Assembly: GCF_028416595.1 (NCBI RefSeq)
Contig: NZ_JAMQKC010000003.1
Coordinates: 124,001-188,000, forward strand
Source of the DNA: Aquibacillus salsiterrae
GTDB taxonomy: Bacteria; Bacillota; Bacilli; Bacillales; Amphibacillaceae
Reading direction: 5' to 3'
DNA length: 64,000 nucleotides
Positions within the stretch are counted from its first letter, which is position 1; each line of letters begins with the position of its first letter. Shown in pieces: positions 58,847 to 64,000 of the stretch. The notes beneath the pieces were generated by a model. It had not been told where the DNA came from. It ran no database searches and saw nothing but the letters and a program-made list of their open reading frames with translations. Made by a program: the position numbers and the translations under genes.

Positions 58847-58852
58847 GCAAAT

Positions 58853-59362
58853 TTATGAGTTTTTACGATGAAATTTTAACATGAGTTCTACTTCGGTCTT
58901 CCCTAATCCGAGTTTTCTTGCAATCTTTTCGACTGATTCCCCTTGGTCATACAGTGAAAAGACTTTGGCAGATGGTGATTGCTCCAACGTATCCTCGTTG
59001 ACAAGTTCAAACGGTGGTACATAGGAATTAGTCTCATTTACATAATTAGGTTTCTTTTGAGACGGATAGGGCGTTTTAGTGGAAGTTGTCTGTTGTTCTT
59101 TACCTTGGTCAGGGAATGACTCTGCTTGTTTCGTTTGTTCAGGCTTTGTTTTAATTTTTTCATTTAAAATTTGGTTTAATTTTTCATTTTCTTCTTTTAT
59201 CTCCATTAAGTAAAAAGTCAAAAGGTTTTCGAGCTCTTCCTTGTTTTTCGCTTGTGTTTCTTCTATCACTTGAACAACTTTCCACTTATCACGCAATGTT
59301 TTTATAAGAATAAACGTAAAAACATGTAGTAAAAAGCTTAGTAAAAGCAAAAAATATAACAT
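58853..59362 (-). CDS. swrB: Swarming/sigma-D-operon protein SwrB (YlxL)
   Basis: SwrB helps activate the flagellar type III export apparatus and thereby sigma-D in B. subtilis. The 169-residue protein (B. subtilis 167) has one N-terminal membrane helix (about 2-22) and a coiled coil (about 25-70). A Gln/Lys/Pro linker of low complexity follows, and a C-terminal helix-turn-helix-like segment (SLYDQGESVEKIARKLGLGK). The gene order sigD-swrB is as in B. subtilis. A repeat copy lies between it and sigD. Confidence 0.9.
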   Translation of the reverse strand: MLYFLLLLSFLLHVFTFILIKTLRDKWKVVQVIEETQAKNKEELENLLTFYLMEIKEENEKLNQILNEKIKTKPEQTKQAESFPDQGKEQQTTSTKTPYPSQKKPNYVNETNSYVPPFELVNEDTLEQSPSAKVFSLYDQGESVEKIARKLGLGKTEVELMLKFHRKNS

Positions 59363-59423
59363 AATTGGTCACACCCTCAATTTTCCCTAAGCAGGGATGG
59401 TAACAAAATACTTTCTTATCTTG

Positions 59424-59558
59424 TAAGAAAAGCGCAAGTTTAAGTCAAGCCTCGTAATGCCTGGAGGAGCAGGAATTTACTCTTTTCTGTCCGAATTCAA
59501 CCTCGATTCTGCGCCCGCACCTATAATCTCTTGGATTTTTTTAGACTTTCTTATCTTT
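59424..59558 (+). repeat. Dispersed intergenic repeat, copy 9 (long variant)
   Basis: TAAGAAAAGCGCAAGTTTAAG at the head, CTCTTGGATTTTTTTAG and ACTTTCTTATC at the tail, and a different internal segment rich in GAATTC/GAGGAGCAGG. The bases just before it (59409-59422, TACTTTCTTATCTTG) look like the tail of another copy, as if two elements had inserted in tandem. It overlaps the last codons of sigD. Confidence 0.6.
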
Positions 59559-60320
59559 CAAAGATAAAGCACCACGCAACTTATAAATTGCTTGCTTGTG
59601 AATTTGTGATATTCGTGATGTAGTCAATTCTAAGACATGACCTATTTCCGTGAGGGACAGTTCCTCTTTATAAAACAAGCTAACTACCAGTTGTTCATTA
59701 TCATTTAATTTCATAATTGCTTTTTCTAGCTCTTGATAATTTTCCTGCCTGACTAATTCTGCTTCCGGTAAAAGAGTAGATTGGTCAGGTAAAACGTAAC
59801 CAATCCCTTCTTTAAAATCTTCACTCGATTCCTTTACTTTTTCTTCAACCGACAGTAAATTAGCAAACAAAGAATCCTTGATCACTTCCTCAACTTCAGT
59901 AACCGACATACCTAAGGCTTCCCCAATTTCGCTAGAAGTTGGTTGCCTGGATAATGATTGTTCTAAATCGATAGAAGCTTTGTTCACTTGTTTCACCTTG
60001 TCGCGAATCGTTCTAGGTAGCCAGTCTTCTTTTCTTAACCCATCAATAATTGCACCGCGAATCCTAAAGGAAGCGTATGTATCAAATTTTAAATCCCTAT
60101 TTTTATCAAACTTCTTTAAGGCATCGTAAAGCCCCATCATACCAAGACTTCTTAATTCTTCTTTTGAGATATTTGCTGGCAAATGAATGGCTATTCGCTT
60201 TACATGATGGGAAACTAGGTACATATAAGCTTCTATCAATTGATCCGCCGTTTCACTGTCTTGGTTTGTCAGCCACCGTTCCCATAAATATTCACTTGCT
60301 TGTGTATAACGTTTAGACAA
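59541..60320 (-). CDS. sigD: RNA polymerase sigma factor SigD (FliA family)
   Basis: Sigma-D directs flagellin, motility, chemotaxis and autolysin genes. The product has region 2 (LGMMGLYDALKKFDKNRDLK; YASFRIRGAIIDGLRKEDWL), region 3 and region 4 (EEL, LTEIGHVLELTTSRISQIHK), about 259 residues. No ATG is suitable. I chose the TTG at 60320, which lies 8 nt after GAGGTG and gives MSKRYTQASEYLWERW; a GTG three codons upstream is an alternative. It stays in the flagellar operon even though the chemotaxis genes before it are gone. Confidence 0.94.
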   Translation of the reverse strand: MSKRYTQASEYLWERWLTNQDSETADQLIEAYMYLVSHHVKRIAIHLPANISKEELRSLGMMGLYDALKKFDKNRDLKFDTYASFRIRGAIIDGLRKEDWLPRTIRDKVKQVNKASIDLEQSLSRQPTSSEIGEALGMSVTEVEEVIKDSLFANLLSVEEKVKESSEDFKEGIGYVLPDQSTLLPEAELVRQENYQELEKAIMKLNDNEQLVVSLFYKEELSLTEIGHVLELTTSRISQIHKQAIYKLRGALSLKDKKV

Positions 60321-60394
60321 AAACAACACACCTCATATCTATACAAAAGTCTGTTACTACTTTTAACAACATCCTTTTGTTTGGTTGCTCGATT

Positions 60395-60433
60395 TTAAAT
60401 TAGGATTCCATGCGCCATTCTTACTTCAACCAC
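60395..60433 (-). pseudogene. Possible remnant of cheD between cheA and sigD
   Basis: In the short gap before sigD one frame reads VVEVRMAHGILI and then a stop. It recalls the start of CheD proteins, which typically begin with a V-V-K-V-x-M-A pattern. The match is only about nine residues, so this is a weak suggestion. If real, it would mark the far end of a deletion running from cheA through cheW and cheC into cheD. Confidence 0.2.
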
Positions 60434-60452
60434 TATTTTTCGGGACTGTTTA

Positions 60453-61694
60453 TCAGTCTAAAGTAAGTGGCAACTGAATTAAAAAAATCGTTCCTTTACC
60501 TTTTGTAGAATTTATCGAAATCGAACCACCTAATGATTCGATTCTGTTTTTAACGACGTCTAAACCTACACCACGCCCAGAAATATTAGAAATTTCTTCC
60601 TTCGTGGAAAAGCCACTTTCCATCAATAATTTGTAGATATCAATCGATGTGAGACTATTTACTTGATTAGCTACTATTAATTGATGCTCAAGCGCCTTTA
60701 TTATAACCCTTTTTTCGTCAATCCCTGCTCCATCATCGGCAATTTCAATAAAGACGTGATTTCCACTAAGATAAGCACTTAATTTAAGCAATCCTTCTTC
60801 ACTTTTTCTGTGTTGCATTCGAACATCCGGCGTTTCAATTCCATGATCAATCGCGTTTCGAATCAAGTGTACAAGCGGATCACCAATCTCATCGATTAAC
60901 GTACGGTCCACCTCTGTATCTGTTCCATTAATTTCTAGCCTTATCTGTTTACCAAGGTCCTTAGCCAATTGGCGAACCATTCGCGGAAACCGGTTAAAGA
61001 CATGATTGACCGGAACCATTCGCATGCTATCTGTAATTGTCTGCAAATCCAAAGAAATTCGAGACATTCGCTCGATAGTTTCTTGTAACTCTGGATGATT
61101 AAGGATGGATGAAAGCTGTTCTAACCGGGCTCGTTCCATAACAAGTTCATTTAACAAGCCCCTCAAGGCATCTAGCCTTTCTACATTAACACGAATGGTC
61201 TTATTTCCGATTGTTTTCGTTGTATTGTGAATACCTGGAGCTGCACTCTCTAAACTTGCTGCGACTTGACCCGAGCCTTTTGATAGTTGATGTTCTTGTT
61301 GAATTGTTACGTCCACTACTACACCTTGTTCGATTGCTTCGATTTTTTTTGTAATCGCGATAACATCCTTTTGTCCACTTCCACCATTGGCAATGTCGAT
61401 TACGATTGACTCTAACTGGTCAACAGCTTCAAAAACAACATCAAGCACTACAGAATTTATAACGACCTGTTTATTTCGAAAAGCGTCTAAGACATTCTCC
61501 ATTTGATGGGCTAAGATAGCAAGGTCCTGGTAACCCATTGTTGCAGACATTCCTTTTAACGTATGGGTAGACCTGAATAATTCATTTACTATATTTATAC
61601 TAGTAGGATTAGACTCCAACTCTAACAAATGCCTATTTAACGATTGGATGTGTTCCTTACTTTCATCAATAAACACATCTAAATAATCGTTCAT
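60453..61694 (-). CDS. cheA: Truncated chemotaxis kinase CheA lacking P2 and P5
   Basis: CheA is the autophosphorylating His kinase of chemotaxis. The 413-residue product has P1 (HPt) with the phospho-His in RSTHTLKGMSATMGY (about His-44). A 50-residue unstructured linker replaces P2. P3 (dimerisation) starts at TIRVNVERLD and P4 (ATPase) has HLIRNAIDHGIE (N box), ADDGAGID (G1), GFSTKEEISNISGRGVGLDV (G2) and GKGT. The protein stops right after LPLTL, where P5, the CheW/receptor-coupling domain, should begin; usual length is about 670. The kinase core looks intact. The start is uncertain: several GTG/ATG codons lie among weak ribosome-binding sites (61694-61712). Confidence 0.88.
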   Translation of the reverse strand: MNDYLDVFIDESKEHIQSLNRHLLELESNPTSINIVNELFRSTHTLKGMSATMGYQDLAILAHQMENVLDAFRNKQVVINSVVLDVVFEAVDQLESIVIDIANGGSGQKDVIAITKKIEAIEQGVVVDVTIQQEHQLSKGSGQVAASLESAAPGIHNTTKTIGNKTIRVNVERLDALRGLLNELVMERARLEQLSSILNHPELQETIERMSRISLDLQTITDSMRMVPVNHVFNRFPRMVRQLAKDLGKQIRLEINGTDTEVDRTLIDEIGDPLVHLIRNAIDHGIETPDVRMQHRKSEEGLLKLSAYLSGNHVFIEIADDGAGIDEKRVIIKALEHQLIVANQVNSLTSIDIYKLLMESGFSTKEEISNISGRGVGLDVVKNRIESLGGSISINSTKGKGTIFLIQLPLTLD

Positions 61695-61876
61695 CTCCAC
61701 TTCATCTCTCACCCTTAAGTAAACGTTTTTTATGATAATTTCAACGAACCTTGTTTGCTATTTAGTAAATTAGGTTTTTTCAGGAGCATAAAGCATACCA
61801 TTGTACTACATGTCTTATTACTTGACCCATGAACGTAAATCATCAACATTTTTTTAACTTCCTCGCCCATTTGCCT

Positions 61877-62737
61877 TTATCCTTTGAAAAACTGTTTAAG
61901 CTTATTTGCAAAGGAGTGCGGGACCTTTTTCCCAACATCAATAGTGTCAGAAACATATTGATCAACTAACTGTTGCATAGCAATCGATGCAAGTGAATTA
62001 GGTTTATATAACACAAATGGAATTTGTCGACTAACAGCTTGGCTTACCGTTTTATCTTCCGGTATCACACCAAGCACCAAAATGTTCTTTTGTAAAAATT
62101 GATAAACGACCTTTTGCAGTCGTTCTAATGTGTCTTGTCCACTTTTAGACGATGGTGCACGATTTACAAGCAAATATAATGGTGCATTTTCCTTTTTATT
62201 TACCATGTGTTTAATAATTCCATACGCATCCGTTAATGATGTAGGTTCTGGTGTCGTTATTACAAAACATTCATCAGCAGCCAACATATAATAAAGGCTG
62301 TCACGCGAGATTCCTGCACCCATATCAAAAATAATGTAATCGTATGTATTAATTAATTCGTTCAGTTGATGTATAAAGAAATCAAATTTTAATTCATTCA
62401 TGTGAAATATCTCTGACAATCCCGACCCAGCAGCAACATATGAAATATCATTCGGGCCTTTCTCAACAATATCATGGATGGACAATTGCAAGTCAAACAT
62501 AGTGACAATGGAATACTTAGGTGTAAGTCCTAACAGGATGTCAATATTCCCCATACCAATGTCCAAGTCAAAGATCAAAACCTTCTTATGCTTTTTTGCC
62601 AGTGCTAACGAGAAATTCAATGCAACGTTCGACTTGCCAACCCCACCTTTACCACTAACAACCGCAATAGTCTTTGCTTGACGATACGCTTTTAACATTT
62701 CGATTTTTTTACGAAGTTTGTCTGCCTGGTCATTCAT
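61877..62737 (-). CDS. flhG: Flagellar number regulator FlhG (YlxH, MinD-like ATPase)
   Basis: FlhG is a ParA/MinD-family ATPase that with FlhF sets the number and position of flagellar basal bodies. The 286-residue protein has an N-terminal activator-helix region (MNDQADKLRKKIEMLKAYRQ), which stimulates the FlhF GTPase. The deviant Walker A follows in VVSGKGGVGKSNVALNFS (about 30-47), then FDLDIGMGNIDILLG and the Walker B IIFDMGAGIS. A C-terminal amphipathic part allows membrane binding. The ATG at 62737 lies inside the flhF end (8-nt overlap). Confidence 0.94.
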   Translation of the reverse strand: MNDQADKLRKKIEMLKAYRQAKTIAVVSGKGGVGKSNVALNFSLALAKKHKKVLIFDLDIGMGNIDILLGLTPKYSIVTMFDLQLSIHDIVEKGPNDISYVAAGSGLSEIFHMNELKFDFFIHQLNELINTYDYIIFDMGAGISRDSLYYMLAADECFVITTPEPTSLTDAYGIIKHMVNKKENAPLYLLVNRAPSSKSGQDTLERLQKVVYQFLQKNILVLGVIPEDKTVSQAVSRQIPFVLYKPNSLASIAMQQLVDQYVSDTIDVGKKVPHSFANKLKQFFKG

Positions 62738-63848
62738 TTGACTTTTCACCAACTATCATTCGACTTAGAAGTTGTGGAGTAACTTCTTTAATATCATCCG
62801 GTACATTTTGTCCATCGGTAAGATAGGCAACTCCTAGCTTTTTTTCCATACATAAATTTAAGATTGCCCCATATGTTTCTGTTTCGTCTGTTTTAGTAAA
62901 AATCAACTGATCAATAGGAATAGATTTAAATTGATTAACAATTGTTTCTAGATCACTTGATCTTGTTGTCAACGAGAGAACAAGAAATGTTTTTAAGTCT
63001 GCCTGTAAATCAATCAGCTGCCCAAGTTCTTTCACATATTTCCAATCTCGGAAATTGCGACCCGCTGTATCGACAAGAACTAAGTCGTAATTTTCGAATT
63101 TTTTCCTTGCTTGTTGATAATCCTCAATCGTATATGCAACCTCAAGTGGTACATCGAGAATTTTTGAATATGTTTTTAATTGATCAATCGCTGCAATTCG
63201 ATAGGTATCCATCGTGATAAAAGCAACTTTCTTCTTATCCTTTAACACACAATTGGCCGCTATTTTAGCAATGGTTGTTGTTTTTCCTACTCCTGTAGGA
63301 CCAACTAGATGAACTACCTTTTTGCGATAATCAATTCCATCCAAGCTAATTGTATTTAATCTCTTAGCCACTTCATTAATTAGCTCTTCCCTCCCGATTG
63401 ACACAGAAGCGTTTATCTTTTGTTCATTTGCTCCAATAATTGAGTTGATCACTTCTTCTGCTAGCTCTTGTTTTACTTCCTGGTTAATTAAGATGTCATA
63501 TAGTTGTGTATATTCTAGTGGGAACTTCGGTTTTGATTCACCATTTCTTTCTATCCATGTTCGTAGCTGATTAATTTCCCTTAAAACCTGTTCATTAATG
63601 TCTGGTTTTTCCTTTGAAACCGATCGATTATTTGATTGATGTATAACAGGCTTTTCTTTTTTTTGTCTACCCTCTGGTTTAGGGTCAAGAGCAGCAATAA
63701 CTTCGATATTCTTTTTCTTAAAAAACCCAATCAAACCATCCTGTTGCACTTCCTTTGAACTAAGTATGACCGCATCAGGGCCAAGGTCTTTCCTTATTTT
63801 CATCATAACCTCTGGCATTGTAGGAGCTACAAATTTCTTTACCTTCAT
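62730..63848 (-). CDS. flhF: Flagellar SRP-type GTPase FlhF
   Basis: FlhF is the third SRP GTPase; it marks the site of flagellar assembly. The 372 residues comprise a B domain (1-70, MKVKKFVAPTMPEVMMKIRK), a Gln/Lys-rich linker, an N domain (about 95-165) and a G domain with LVGPTGVGKTTTIAKIAA (about 187-204), MDTYRIAAIDQLKTY, DTAGRNFRDWKYV and FTKTDETETYG. Length equals B. subtilis FlhF (366) closely. The ATG overlaps the flhA stop (ATGA). Confidence 0.95.
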   Translation of the reverse strand: MKVKKFVAPTMPEVMMKIRKDLGPDAVILSSKEVQQDGLIGFFKKKNIEVIAALDPKPEGRQKKEKPVIHQSNNRSVSKEKPDINEQVLREINQLRTWIERNGESKPKFPLEYTQLYDILINQEVKQELAEEVINSIIGANEQKINASVSIGREELINEVAKRLNTISLDGIDYRKKVVHLVGPTGVGKTTTIAKIAANCVLKDKKKVAFITMDTYRIAAIDQLKTYSKILDVPLEVAYTIEDYQQARKKFENYDLVLVDTAGRNFRDWKYVKELGQLIDLQADLKTFLVLSLTTRSSDLETIVNQFKSIPIDQLIFTKTDETETYGAILNLCMEKKLGVAYLTDGQNVPDDIKEVTPQLLSRMIVGEKSNE

Positions 63849-64000
63849 GCAACGTTCACCACCCCAACACTTTGTACCTCAAGATTTGCTTCAAGTTCAT
63901 TGTAAGAAAGCACAACAATATTCGGCAAAAAACGATCAAGCAGTTGTTTTACATACATACGAATGGTTGGCGAGCATAGAATAATCGGTATTTCTTCTTG
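63845..64000 (-). CDS. flhA: Flagellar export protein FlhA (only 3' end in window)
   Basis: Only the last 51 codons are visible, open to the window edge. They read IPIILCSPTIRMYVKQLLDR and end LSYNELEANLEVQSVGVVNV-A, the highly conserved FlhA C-terminal domain (SD4). FlhA is the nonameric gate of the flagellar type III export machine. It is followed by flhF with a 4-nt overlap, as in B. subtilis. Confidence 0.95.
   Translation of the reverse strand, partial: QEEIPIILCSPTIRMYVKQLLDRFLPNIVVLSYNELEANLEVQSVGVVNVA

Noticed and set aside
61713-61876. Short minus-strand frame starting at 61870 after flhG, considered as a cheB remnant
   Set aside because: It has an AAAGG in front but only a few dozen codons, and the visible start (MGEEVKKMLMIYVHGSS) does not match the CheB receiver start. 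I see no supported gene in this gap.
1-64000. CRISPR arrays, prophage, transposase, tRNA and rRNA genes
   Set aside because: Looked for and not seen. The repeats present are dispersed single copies without regular spacers.

Overview
The window is a gene-dense, low-GC chromosomal segment of an endospore-forming, flagellated member of the Bacillaceae. The gene order follows the Bacillus subtilis mutS-cotE to flhA region closely, and sporulation genes (cotE, spoVS, spoIIIE, spoVFA/spoVFB, mlpA, ylxY) sit among Bacillus-type housekeeping genes. The species cannot be named from the sequence alone; the amino-acid sequences fit a relative of Oceanobacillus, Virgibacillus or Gracilibacillus better than B. 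subtilis itself (inference). All recognised genes lie on the minus strand, so transcription runs from position 64000 toward 1.

Layout from low to high coordinates (reverse of transcription): mutS (3' part cut off), cotE, ricA (ymcA), miaB, an M19 dipeptidase, spoVS, ymdB, rny and recA with a LexA box. Then come cinA, pgsA, rodZ-like ymfM, ymfK, ymfJ, ymfI, and the M16 pair ymfH/ymfF. A nucleoside ABC transporter (nupN-O-P-Q) with its GntR regulator (ymfC) follows, then spoIIIE, ylzJ and tepA. Next is the diaminopimelate/dipicolinate block dapA, dapG, asd, spoVFB, spoVFA, then ymxH, mlpA and ylxY. RNA and translation genes follow: pnpA, rpsO, ribF, truB, rbfA, ylxP, infB, ylxQ, ylxR, nusA, rimP. 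Then polC, the envelope/lipid cluster rasP-dxr-cdsA-uppS, frr, pyrH, tsf and rpsB. The window ends in the distal flagellar/chemotaxis operon: swrB, sigD, cheA, flhG, flhF and the 3' end of flhA.

The genes themselves are mostly ordinary; the unusual signals are local. (1) The chemotaxis block is collapsed: cheB, cheW, cheC and cheD are missing, and the one remaining gene encodes a CheA without its P2 and P5 domains. (2) proS is absent from its usual place between rasP and polC. (3) A family of at least nine related intergenic repeats sits, in seven cases, immediately downstream of an intrinsic terminator. (4) The Shine-Dalgarno sequence of ylxY is separated from its start codon by a long hairpin that would bring the two together. 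(5) cotE has two similar tandem sigma-K-like promoters. (6) The rimP-nusA-infB operon has a leader of about 290 nt with three hairpins, one resembling a terminator. (7) A perfect 20-bp inverted repeat lies between nupN and nupO. No CRISPR array, prophage, transposase, tRNA or rRNA gene was seen, and I found no wholly new multi-gene system.
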